A DNA stretch of 12,406 bases, from the NCBI GenBank assembly GCA_021795795.1, contig JAJYPA010000215.1, positions 1 to 12,406 on the forward strand, read 5' to 3'. The DNA comes from Pseudomonadota bacterium (lineage in GTDB: Bacteria > Pseudomonadota > Gammaproteobacteria > Halothiobacillales > Halothiobacillaceae). Position numbers and translations under genes: made by a program. The notes under the pieces were generated by a model. That model was not told the origin of the DNA. It saw only the letters and a list, made by a program, of their open reading frames with translations, and did no database searches. Shown here piece by piece: positions 1-5,639 of this stretch. The stretch's first letter is position 1; each line of letters starts with the position of its first letter.

Positions 1-2
1 TG

Positions 3-140
3 ACGCCGCCCAAAGGTATTGCTGCCATCTACTCGCTACGGATCACGCAGTCCCGCAGGGCGACCGCCTACCGGGATGGAGACTACTTGCGGTTTTTAAC
101 CGTTGCCCCGGACCACGATGCAACTTACGGCAAGAAATGA
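3..140 (+). CDS. C-terminal fragment of a probable RelE/ParE-type toxin
   Basis: The open frame enters from the left edge and codes for about 45 residues before TGA. The visible piece reads as beta strands with the pattern YSLRITQSRRA, then YRDGDYLRFLTVAPDHDATY and two terminal lysines. An Arg-rich strand followed by 'R-x-GD' and 'PDHD.aY' resembles the C-terminal end of small RelE/ParE-superfamily toxins that cleave ribosome-bound mRNA or inhibit gyrase. No start, ribosome site or partner antitoxin lies in the window; an antitoxin would have to be upstream. No convincing antitoxin follows it. The family assignment rests on one short stretch, so it could also be the tail of another small protein. 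It sits beside restriction-modification remnants, a common neighbourhood for such modules. Confidence 0.42.
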   Translation, partial: TPPKGIAAIYSLRITQSRRATAYRDGDYLRFLTVAPDHDATYGKK

Positions 141-212
141 GATGAAACGAGAATATGGCGCTGGCTTACGGGGAACTCACCAGGTTCCATAGCGTCATCA
201 TCCTTTTTATGA

Positions 213-431
213 TTATCGCTGTAGTCGGCAGCAGGCTGGGCGATTTTTCTGGGCTGAACGCTCTGGCAGACCAATGGCGAAACCTTTGACGAAGTCAAGG
301 CCGAACGGGGTCAAATCCTTAACGGATGCCATTGGCTTGCCAACGGGCACTGATGGTGGGCTGCTGTGAGAACCATCAGTGATTTTTAAGCACAGTTCCC
401 CAAGCGCCATTTCCGTCCATTCAGTTGGCAT
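213..431 (-). pseudogene. hsdS: Type I restriction specificity subunit HsdS, 5' fragment
   Basis: HsdS forms the DNA-recognition subunit of type I restriction-modification complexes through two target-recognition domains. About the first 50 residues are typical of the start of a target-recognition domain: W-T-E-M-x-LGELC, then KITDGSHSSPP, then GKPMASVKDLTPFGLDF. After roughly nt 285 the resemblance ends, and the frame runs into an unrelated basic tail and stops at 72 residues, against about 400 for a normal HsdS. Both recognition domains are therefore lost. The gene lies directly downstream of the hsdM remnant on the same strand, as in an hsdMS operon. The ATG at 431 is preceded (minus strand) by a GAAAAGGG stretch that could act as ribosome site. 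Seen: motif and truncation. Inferred: non-functional. Confidence 0.72.
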
Positions 432-461
432 ACACCGACCCTTTTCGGTTATTGTTCCTCA

Positions 462-1207
462 TCATTCCTGATGGTGCATTTCTTCTCGAACGACTTTCAT
501 GAGGGCCAGTTTCCAGGTATTGGGGTTGGATTCCTCACCATAGACGCTGATGTCGCCCACCTTGCCGCCGTGGGCCTCGATGAACTTTCCGACTGGACGA
601 ACATGCCGCCCGATCCGCAGCAAGGGTCATAGATGCGTCCCTTATAGGGGGCCAGCATGGTGACCAGCACCCGCACCACGGAAGCCGGGGTGTAGAACTC
701 GCCGCCGCGTTTGCCTTCCGCGCTGGCGAACATCCCCAAAAAGTATTCATAGACGCGGCCCAGGGTGTCACGGGCCTGGTGTTCCGCCGTGCCCAAGCCG
801 ATGGTGCCGATGAGGTCCACCAGTTCGCCTAGGCGGCGTTGGTCGAGGGTAGGGCGGGCATAGCCCTTGGGCAGGATGCCCTTGAGCTTGGGGTTTTCCT
901 TTTCGATTTCGGTCATGGCCTCGTCGATGCGCTTGCCGATGTCCGTCTGCTTGGCGGCGGCCTGCACTACATGCCAGCGTGCCGATGCGGGTACCCAAAA
1001 CACGCCTTCCGCCGTGTATTCGTCGCGGTCTTCTGAGTAAGCGCCCGCTTCTTCCCGGATGATTTCCGCATGCCTCTGGGCAAAACGGTCCGAGATGTAC
1101 TTCAGAAAAATGAGGCCCAGCACCACATGCTTGTAGTCGGCGGCGTCCAGGTGCCCGCGCAGCTTGTCGGCGGTGGCCCAGAGTTTGGATTCCAGTGCTT
1201 TTTGATG
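462..1207 (-). pseudogene. hsdM: Type I restriction modification methylase HsdM, degraded
   Basis: HsdM is the N6-adenine methyltransferase subunit of type I systems. The reading frame begins without a start codon: an in-frame stop lies at 1208-1210, then [14 protein letters not shown] and [19 protein letters not shown] follow, the classic HsdM N-terminal helical domain. The S-adenosylmethionine motif I is present as [15 protein letters not shown]. At about 586-588 one base appears missing (gaaag where gaaaag is expected). The next frame resumes with [19 protein letters not shown] and [11 protein letters not shown], then ends in an unrelated 11-residue tail at 462. The catalytic NPPF/Y motif and the entire C-terminal half are absent. 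An intact HsdM has about 500 residues, and here about 245 are traceable. Three independent lesions (lost start, frameshift, deletion) make it a clear fossil. Confidence 0.82.
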
Positions 1208-1269
1208 TTATATCATGAAGAGGTGGGGTGGAGAGAGGGTTGCTAGGATGCTTGATACGCTGAGAGGCC

Positions 1270-1705
1270 TTGGATGGAATTGAAAACTATAGGGGACTGC
1301 TGGATTTTCTGGAGTCCATGCTCAGTAATTACATGGGGGATCTTGACTTATCCGGACTGGATATTCAGGGGGACGCGGTGAACATCCCCGCCGATAGGCT
1401 GATCGGCGGGGCGGGGACCGCGCTGCCCGACGGTGCCTGGGACGGCGACGACTTTGGGCCGCCGGGGGTGGTCTGCGTGATCAGGTTCATTTACTGCGCA
1501 ACCTGTGCGAGGCCATGCGGCTGCCCTTCAAAATCAACGGCACCCTCGTTACATACCTTACGATCTCTTCCTTGATGACCTGGAAAAGCGCCGGATCAAA
1601 CGGGAAGCCGTGAAAGCGGAACGGCTACGCCAGCGGGCGAACCAACTGGTGTTTTTGCGTGAGCACAGTACGGTGAAGATCGGGCGCAGGCATATGCCGC
1701 GCTGA
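1270..1705 (+). pseudogene. Unrecognised gene, apparently frameshifted
   Basis: I do not recognise this gene. Frame 1 (from a TTG at 1270) gives a stretch with LLDFLESMLSNYMGDLDLSG and then a Gly/Asp-rich part. Near 1465 coding character moves to another frame (DQVHLLRNLCEAMRLPFKIN). Near 1550 it moves again to a third frame with YIPYDLFLDDLEKRRIKRE and a strongly basic, probably coiled-coil tail ending at the TGA of 1703-1705. Joined, the three pieces would make one protein of roughly 140 residues whose C-terminal half is helical and highly charged. The alternatives are three unrelated chance ORFs, or a genuine short gene made only of the last 66 codons from a GTG at 1505. Its position between restriction debris and the propeller gene fits accessory DNA. 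Function unknown. Confidence 0.35.
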
Positions 1706-1758
1706 TGGGGTGGCGATAGCCTATCCCGTTACCCCCCGTCCGTTATACCCACTTACAT

Positions 1759-3234
1759 TCAATGGATACTTTTGTCGATGCCATCGACCATATTCATGTG
1801 CCCAATAGGCAGAGAGACCAAGTTCCCGGAGGTACCCCCAACGACAAAGGCCTGCGGGCTGAGCAGCCCATCGGATGGTCCAACCGTACCAGTCGCAAGT
1901 CTTTCGGTATGTATCAGTTTACCGGTTCGCGCATCCAACACATACAACATTCCCTGGGCATTCACCGTATAGAGGGTCCCATGGTATATGTTGGGATTGC
2001 TGATATCCGCCCCGGTCCGGAAGGTCCAGAGAATTCTTTCGGTACGCGCATCCAACGCATACAGACGCTTGGTCAAGCGCGGCTCGACATAAATGATATG
2101 ATGCCACGCGGTGAGGGGGGGATCATAGATTCCCGGATGCGTCGGATCGGACTTGTGCATACTGGAAAACAGGGACGGTATATGGATGGCGTGGCCGATT
2201 TTCCGTAGCGCCGCCACTACCCAATTCTTCCAATATATTTCGCTGCCGATGATACGCTCATGAACCCATGCGCACGGTGGTAGGTGACGGGTATAGATAC
2301 TTTTTCGGTGGAGCAACCTCCCAGTCACCGCGTCCAGGCTCACCACCTCGAAGGTAAAGTCACGCATCGGGGTGTGCTTCCAGAGATGTACCAGAATGTC
2401 CCACAGGTCATAGGAATCCTTACGCATGAACGCCGTAAACACGGCGTTCCCACACACCACTGGGGAGGCTTCTGCAAGATTGACGGTATGCGCGAAATTC
2501 CGCGACCAACGAATTTTGCGGGTTCGCCAGTCGATATCATAGAAATCATTGCGGTGCGTGAAGAGATTGTCCGTTCCGAAATAAAGATTCGAGCCCACTC
2601 TGGCAGGGGAAGACATCGCCGACCATCCCCCGATGGGTATCTGCCAAAGCAACTTCCCCGTGCGGGCGTCCAGGGCGATGAAACGCCCGCCCCCGGTGGG
2701 GGTTAGGATTTCATGGTGGGCATAGGCAGGCGTCGGCATATCCTGACAGTGTGTGGCATATTCCCAGACCATCTTGCCGGTAGCCGCCTGGAGTGCCGCG
2801 ATGGCGTGGGGAAATCGGGAACGGCAGGAGTAGCCCGCATTGACCGCGAACATACGCTTCCCGCCGAGCCCAACTATTATGTGATGACCCGCCACGATCG
2901 CTTGCGTCATGGTGATGTTGCCCAAAGCGGTCCGCCATAAAATGGCGCCTGTCCGCGCATCAATGCGCAGCACCTGCCCTTTCTGGCGGTGTCCCGCCTC
3001 CCCCGTTGTCACCAACAGGGTCCCTCCATCTACTGATGGTGGAGCAATTATGCGCTGACCGATGAAGGTATCAAAACTGCCGATCTTATCCGGGGTGAAC
3101 GCCAAATGTTGCGCGTTCCCCTCGAACTGGGGCGTGGTGGAAGCTGCGGGTACGGTCACGCTCGCCAGCCCCAAAAAAACCCACGCGGTGGCGGGCAGTA
3201 TGCGGTTACCGCCAAACGTGTTTTTTAAAATCAA
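1759..3234 (-). CDS. Exported PQQ-like beta-propeller repeat protein
   Basis: This 491-residue protein has a hydrophobic N-terminal segment (about 12-31, ending PAAS) typical of a cleavable Sec signal with no lipobox cysteine, so it is probably periplasmic or secreted. At least six propeller-blade repeats of the PQQ/BamB type are visible: IDARTGAILWRT (about 91), LQAATGKMVWEY, LDARTGKLLWQ, LDAVTGRLLHRK, LDARTERILWTF and LDARTGKLIHTE. Such proteins are either quinoprotein dehydrogenases or scaffolds like BamB. No specific catalytic residue set or c-type heme motif (CxxCH) can be seen, so a scaffold or binding role is at least as likely. The start used is TTG at 3234, with a poor ribosome site. 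An in-frame ATG at 3257-3259 is separated from it by one TAG codon. Two small ORFs lie upstream on the same strand. Confidence 0.78.
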   Translation of the reverse strand: MILKNTFGGNRILPATAWVFLGLASVTVPAASTTPQFEGNAQHLAFTPDKIGSFDTFIGQRIIAPPSVDGGTLLVTTGEAGHRQKGQVLRIDARTGAILWRTALGNITMTQAIVAGHHIIVGLGGKRMFAVNAGYSCRSRFPHAIAALQAATGKMVWEYATHCQDMPTPAYAHHEILTPTGGGRFIALDARTGKLLWQIPIGGWSAMSSPARVGSNLYFGTDNLFTHRNDFYDIDWRTRKIRWSRNFAHTVNLAEASPVVCGNAVFTAFMRKDSYDLWDILVHLWKHTPMRDFTFEVVSLDAVTGRLLHRKSIYTRHLPPCAWVHERIIGSEIYWKNWVVAALRKIGHAIHIPSLFSSMHKSDPTHPGIYDPPLTAWHHIIYVEPRLTKRLYALDARTERILWTFRTGADISNPNIYHGTLYTVNAQGMLYVLDARTGKLIHTERLATGTVGPSDGLLSPQAFVVGGTSGNLVSLPIGHMNMVDGIDKSIH

Positions 3235-3335
3235 CAGCTAGCCCATGGCCTTCATGATTGTTTCCGTAAGTTGAGCGAACGCCGGATCTGTTTGCGCCTT
3301 TTTTCAACAGCATTTCTTACTTCACTGGCGTGAAA

Positions 3336-3348
3336 TAATTCTGAATTA
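3336..3348. promoter_or_regulatory. 13-bp AT-rich palindrome upstream of the propeller gene
   Basis: TAATTC-T-GAATTA is a perfect inverted repeat with a single central base. It lies about 80-100 bp upstream of the propeller gene starts and just inside the 3' end of the preceding remnant, in the AT-rich stretch where a promoter for the propeller gene would be expected. It may be an operator for a dimeric repressor. A chance origin in AT-rich DNA cannot be excluded. Confidence 0.25.
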
Positions 3349-3374
3349 AAACGTGCATTATTTTCGTTCCGTAT

Positions 3375-3679
3375 TTACGAACATCTAATTTGGGTGACAG
3401 TCGTTTTTTCCGCCGACATCACCTCACACACCTGCTTGTCGATTGGACGAGCGGCCACAATGGCCGATGCAAAGTGATGCAACCCCTTGTGAACAACGTG
3501 AGTGCCCTGAGTCGACTGCGTTGGCATCATCGAGGTAGGGGTGCCCTGTCCAGATTGGGTCGCTGTGCTGGCGGGCTGTCGAGCAGGCCCGCGGGCGATC
3601 CCATATCGGCTAAGGCCAAGGTGCTGCCGAAACTAAAAACACCATGTCCTGACAACAAATTGCGTGCAATGCGATTCAT
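3375..3679 (-). pseudogene. Small exported protein, probably frameshifted
   Basis: An ATG at 3677-3679 follows a strong ribosome site (GGGAGGG about 8 bases upstream on the minus strand). The first frame gives MNRIARNLLSGHG, then FSFGSTLALADMGSPAG: a positively charged start, a moderately hydrophobic segment and an ALA-D cleavage-like site, as in a signal peptide. That frame stops at 3527 after 50 residues. A second frame overlapping from about 3570 down to a TAA at 3375-3377 reads as Gln/Thr/Ser-rich sequence (SGQGTPTSMMPTQSTQG), then VAARPIDKQVCEVMSAEK, with a composition plausible for a secreted small protein. A single-base shift joining the two would give about 100 residues. No family recognised. 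It is co-directional with the propeller gene. The join is my inference. Confidence 0.35.
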
Positions 3680-3741
3680 ATGGGTTACCCTCCCTATGAT
3701 TTACGGACCCCTGTAGCGATCCCGCAGCTATGGGTGGCTGA

Positions 3742-3822
3742 TCAGACACCGTGGTAGGCTGGAGCAGCATTCCCGGTGTTGGTAGGGGTGTAGCCAAAAC
3801 TGATGCCGGTGATAACCGCCAT
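3742..3822 (-). CDS. 26-codon ORF with good ribosome site
   Basis: On the minus strand an AGGAATAGGAG stretch sits about 5 bases before an ATG that opens a 26-residue ORF beginning MAVITGISFGYTPTNTG and ending AYHGV before TGA. The ribosome site is the strongest reason to take it seriously. The peptide has no charged cluster or membrane segment, and I recognise no family. It is the first ORF after a promoter-like sequence (3928-3957) and precedes the broken exported protein by 62 bp, so it may be a leader peptide, or the start of a longer gene now out of frame: another frame stays open for about 45 more codons past its end. Confidence 0.35.
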   Translation of the reverse strand: MAVITGISFGYTPTNTGNAAPAYHGV

Positions 3823-3885
3823 GGGCACTCCTATTCCTACGTAATATCACTCTCCATTAACTCAATGACAGAATTTACTGCATCA

Positions 3886-3906
3886 TGAATACCTGACACT
3901 GAATAC
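3886..3906. repeat. Tandem TGAATAC pair, 14-bp period
   Basis: TGAATAC occurs at 3886-3892 and 3900-3906, separated by CTGACAC. A pair of identical 7-mers at 14-bp spacing between a candidate promoter and the first ORF of the minus-strand group could be a tandem regulator site. It is short and may be coincidental. Confidence 0.22.
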
Positions 3907-3927
3907 ACATAAACCTGCATTCTTTTT

Positions 3928-3957
3928 AAGCTAGCAATAATACTTTATTGATGTCAA
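3928..3957 (-). promoter_or_regulatory. Candidate sigma70 promoter, minus strand
   Basis: On the minus strand TTGACA (3957-3952) is a perfect -35 hexamer. At 18 bases spacing lies TAGCTT (3933-3928), a poor -10 match. The surroundings are AT-rich and the first downstream ORF (3822) follows at about 105 bp. This would drive the small ORF, the broken exported gene and perhaps the propeller gene. Confidence 0.3.
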
Positions 3958-3967
3958 CCGTAACCTT

Positions 3968-4018
3968 TTGACATTCTCCTCGCCCTCAGCCTGCGGTCAC
4001 CGCTCTTGAGGGCAGAAT
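3968..4018 (+). mobile_element. IS200/IS605-like terminal hairpin remnant
   Basis: TTGACATTCTCCTCGCCCTC resembles the imperfect-palindrome ends of IS200/IS605-family elements (those carrying tnpB), which typically show a TTGACATTCTCC...GCCC-loop-GGGC...GATTC layout. Here ATTCT (3973-3977) and GCCCTCA (3982-3988) pair with TGAGGGC (4007-4013) and AGAAT (4014-4018), leaving an 18-base loop and a 4-base bulge. No tnpA or tnpB gene is visible nearby, so this would be an orphan end. The family match is from memory of end sequences and is moderate. It marks the left edge of the mobile-element debris that runs to about 5443. Confidence 0.42.
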
Positions 4019-4148
4019 GGCGTGGATTAAAATAATGATGTACTTAAGCTGGGCTGGGTGCCCAGGCTGTCGTCAAGGTTTGACCGTCACCTATCCCGTT
4101 ACCACGTATGCTATTCCTCTCACGTTCAACCAACACGAGGATAGTAGA

Positions 4149-4316
4149 ATGGAACACCTCAACCCTTGGAATCGATGTGCAGTACGGTTTTTCAGCGACC
4201 ATGCGTATCGCGCGAGCATCCTTGAGCAGGCGCGTGCGGGCGACAAACAGGCAAGTGTCATTATGGCCACCGCCAAAAGCATGTCTCTGGCGTGCCTGGC
4301 TTCCATGGGTGCCTGA
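4149..4316 (+). CDS. Small protein upstream of traG remnant, unknown
   Basis: This is a 55-residue ORF starting at an ATG preceded by CACGAGGATAGTA, whose GAGGAT makes a fair ribosome site. The protein begins MEHLNPWNRCAVRFF and continues SILEQARAGDKQASVIMATA to the end, mixed helical with no clear membrane segment. The frame stays open upstream to an ATG at 4017, but that longer start lies inside the IS-like hairpin and lacks a ribosome site, so I use the shorter one. It is 79 bp upstream of the traG remnant and in the same direction, as small genes often are in conjugation operons. I do not recognise a family. Confidence 0.42.
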   Translation: MEHLNPWNRCAVRFFSDHAYRASILEQARAGDKQASVIMATAKSMSLACLASMGA

Positions 4317-4342
4317 CACACCCACCTGAAGCAACCGCTATA

Positions 4343-4370
4343 CCCCGATAACGTCTATCCGTTATTGGGG
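4343..4370. other. Strong 11-bp hairpin between small ORF and traG
   Basis: CCCCGATAACG (4343-4353) pairs with CGTTATTGGGG (4360-4370) with one G-U pair and a 6-base loop TCTATC. It lies 26 bp after the stop of the small ORF and 25 bp before the traG start. No run of T follows, so a standard intrinsic terminator is unlikely. It may be an RNA-stabilising or attenuating stem, or a protein-binding site in the old conjugation operon. Confidence 0.5.
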
Positions 4371-4395
4371 TTGCGCCCCGCAGGGTTATCCTTTT

Positions 4396-5142
4396 ATGCA
4401 CACACCAGATCAGAACATCCTGGACTACAAGGCGCAGCGGGACGCCCGCAATGCCGCGAACATCGCCCTGACCCTCACGGTCATGGCCGGCCTGTTCGGC
4501 AGCTTCCTGTTTTCCACCCTCGCCGTGCGCCTGTTCATCGGCAAATACACGGCGAACTTCTTTCCGGGTTACGTGCCCCTGAAAGCAGCGATCCATGTTC
4601 GAGACGGATCTGCACGGGTCGGCGCACTGGGCGACGGCCAAAGAGGTTGCGCAAATGGCGCTGTTGCCGGACCCGAAAGCCAAACCCCGCAGCCCATCCC
4701 GCCGGATCTGTTACGTCGGCGGCTATCCCGATGACAAGGGCCACCTGCGCTACCTGCAGCATGCAGGAGCCGAGCACATTATCGCCTTCGCGCCGACCCG
4801 TTCCGGTAAGGGCGTCGGGCTGGTATTGCCCACCCTGCTGGGCGGCTGGCGAAAATCCGTGGTGGTCCACGACATCAAGGGTGAGAACTATCTATTGACG
4901 GCGGGCTGGCGGCGAGCCATCGGCCAGCGCGTCCTGAAGTTCAATCCGGGTTTCGGTTTGGATGGGGATGAAGACATCGGCCACCAGAAAGCGCAATGCT
5001 GTCACTTCAACCCGCTGGAAGAAGTGCGCATTGGCACGCCTTTCGAGGTCAAGGACGTCATGAACATCGCCACGATGATCGTGGACCCCGACGGCAAGGG
5101 CCTCAACGACCACTGGCAGAAGACCGGTATTTTGCCGAAAAA
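4396..5142 (+). pseudogene. traG: Conjugation coupling protein TraG/VirD4, frameshifted and truncated
   Basis: TraG/VirD4 proteins are membrane-anchored hexameric ATPases that feed relaxosomes into type IV secretion systems. From the ATG at 4396 comes a cytoplasmic start, a membrane segment at residues about 22-48 (IALTLTVMAGLFGSFLFST), then YVPLKAA. Near 4590 the frame shifts by one base into FETDLHGSAHWATAKEV, which is the canonical continuation. Next come the Walker A region FAPTRSGKGVGLVLPTLLGG (about 4787-4846), VVHDIKGENYLLTAGWRR and FNPLEEVR. At LNDHWQKTG (about 5130) similarity stops and group II intron sequence begins. The Walker B half, about 400 residues, is missing. It is the only conjugation gene recognised here, so it is a stranded fragment of an integrated plasmid or ICE. 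It cannot work as a coupling protein. Confidence 0.85.
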
Positions 5143-5346
5143 GTGTCAAGCATGTTGCCTTCTCTTCGGGCGATTTGCTGCGGCTCAGCGGAAGGAGCGA
5201 GGGCTGAGTAAGCCGGAGACCTTCGACTTTCTGGGATTCACACACAGCTGTAGCCAGAATCGGCTGGGTTGGTTTGCTACCCAATGACTGACGATCCTCC
5301 AGTAAAACTGGTTCATCCCCACTCATCGCAAAGGTTCGCGCCATAA
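5143..5346 (+). pseudogene. ltrA: Group II intron reverse transcriptase/maturase fragments
   Basis: Read in the same frame as the traG remnant, nt 5165-5245 code for FGRFAAAQRKERG followed by KPETFDFLGFTH, the well-known stretch near the end of the palm domain of group II intron-encoded reverse transcriptases. The frame then runs out at a stop in 5285-5287. In another frame, nt 5302-5346 give VKLVHPHSSQRFAP and a stop, matching the usual C-terminus of these proteins (HPYPxQRF-type). Everything between, the thumb/maturase domain X and any endonuclease domain, is deleted, as is the catalytic YADD part of the palm. The protein is dead. The domain V/VI RNA just downstream confirms that this is an intron remnant rather than a retron or other RT. 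Confidence 0.78.
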
Positions 5347-5356
5347 CCTGAGGTAG

Positions 5357-5429
5357 GAGCCATATGCGGTAATTCCGCTCGTACGGATCTGTGCGGGGGT
5401 AGTAGGTAACTGCTGTCTCTACCGCGACC
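5357..5429 (+). ncRNA. Group II intron domain V and VI remnant
   Basis: GAGCCATATGCGG...CCGCTCGTACGGATC (5357-5389) has the 34-nt domain V layout: a GAGCC..TA / TACGG..TC lower helix, a GCGG/CCGC upper helix with a small loop, and a two-base bulge. Two lower-helix pairs are mismatched compared with the usual GAGCCGTA/TACGGTTC, suggesting decay. Next, AGTAG-GTAA-CTGCT (5401-5414) and the flanking GGT/ACC form a domain VI-like stem ending in CTCTACCGCGAC, where a bulged A would be the branch point and the intron 3' end would fall near 5428-5443. It follows the reverse-transcriptase C-terminus by 10 bases, the normal order. Confidence 0.65.
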
Positions 5430-5491
5430 GGAGTGAATATGCCGCAGCCTTGGGTCTCAGGCTGAACAGTCACAAGGGAGCAAAACCGGGT

Positions 5492-5497
5492 TATACT
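5492..5497 (+). promoter_or_regulatory. Candidate -10 box for the sensor gene
   Basis: TATACT is one base off the TATAAT consensus and lies 53 bp before the leader ORF start. No good -35 is seen at 16-18 bases upstream, so the promoter would need an activator or another sigma factor. It is the best promoter candidate between the intron remnant and the sensor gene. Confidence 0.35.
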
Positions 5498-5512
5498 CGC
5501 ACCGACGGATGA

Positions 5513-5535
5513 CATTCCGGGCATTCCGACATTCC
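5513..5535. repeat. Triple CATTCC repeat in the leader
   Basis: CATTCC occurs at 5513-5518, 5522-5527 and 5530-5535 (periods 9 and 8), between the candidate -10 box and the ribosome site of the leader ORF. Three close copies in an expected 5' leader suggest a binding site for a regulator or RNA-binding protein. The repeat unit is short. Confidence 0.4.
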
Positions 5536-5549
5536 AGGGCAGGAGATCA

Positions 5550-5639
5550 ATGAACGGTATGGATGCTTCACAACGAAAAAAAGGAATCCGTATAGTGGGC
5601 TTTGCGATCAAGGGTGACCCCATCAACGGTATCCTATGA
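5550..5639 (+). CDS. 29-residue leader ORF coupled to the sensor gene
   Basis: The ATG at 5550 follows CAGGAGATCA, whose AGGAG lies 5 bases away and makes an excellent ribosome site. The peptide begins MNGMDASQRKKGIRIVG and ends PINGIL. Its TGA (5637-5639) overlaps the ATG (5636-5638) of the sensor gene as ATGA. The sensor start itself has no Shine-Dalgarno sequence, so translation of the sensor probably depends on ribosomes finishing this ORF. The peptide is basic in the middle (RKKGIR) and I recognise no family. It could be a functional micropeptide, a plain coupling leader, or the end of a gene shortened by the nearby intron insertion. Confidence 0.55.
   Translation: MNGMDASQRKKGIRIVGFAIKGDPINGIL

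Noticed and set aside
155..289. 44-codon plus-strand ORF after the toxin fragment, hydrophobic start (MALAYGELTRFHSVIILF)
   Set aside because: It lies antisense to the hsdS remnant, has no clear ribosome site and matches no antitoxin pattern I know.
1706..1758. Bidirectional terminator between the converging unknown gene and propeller gene
   Set aside because: GGGGT/ACCCC (1707-1711, 1731-1735) with an inner GATAG/CTATC can pair, but bulges and lack of T-runs on either strand make it unconvincing.
3390..3716. 108-codon plus-strand ORF
   Set aside because: Its Arg/Gly/Ser-rich product is a shadow of the minus-strand exported-protein remnant, which has a far better ribosome site.
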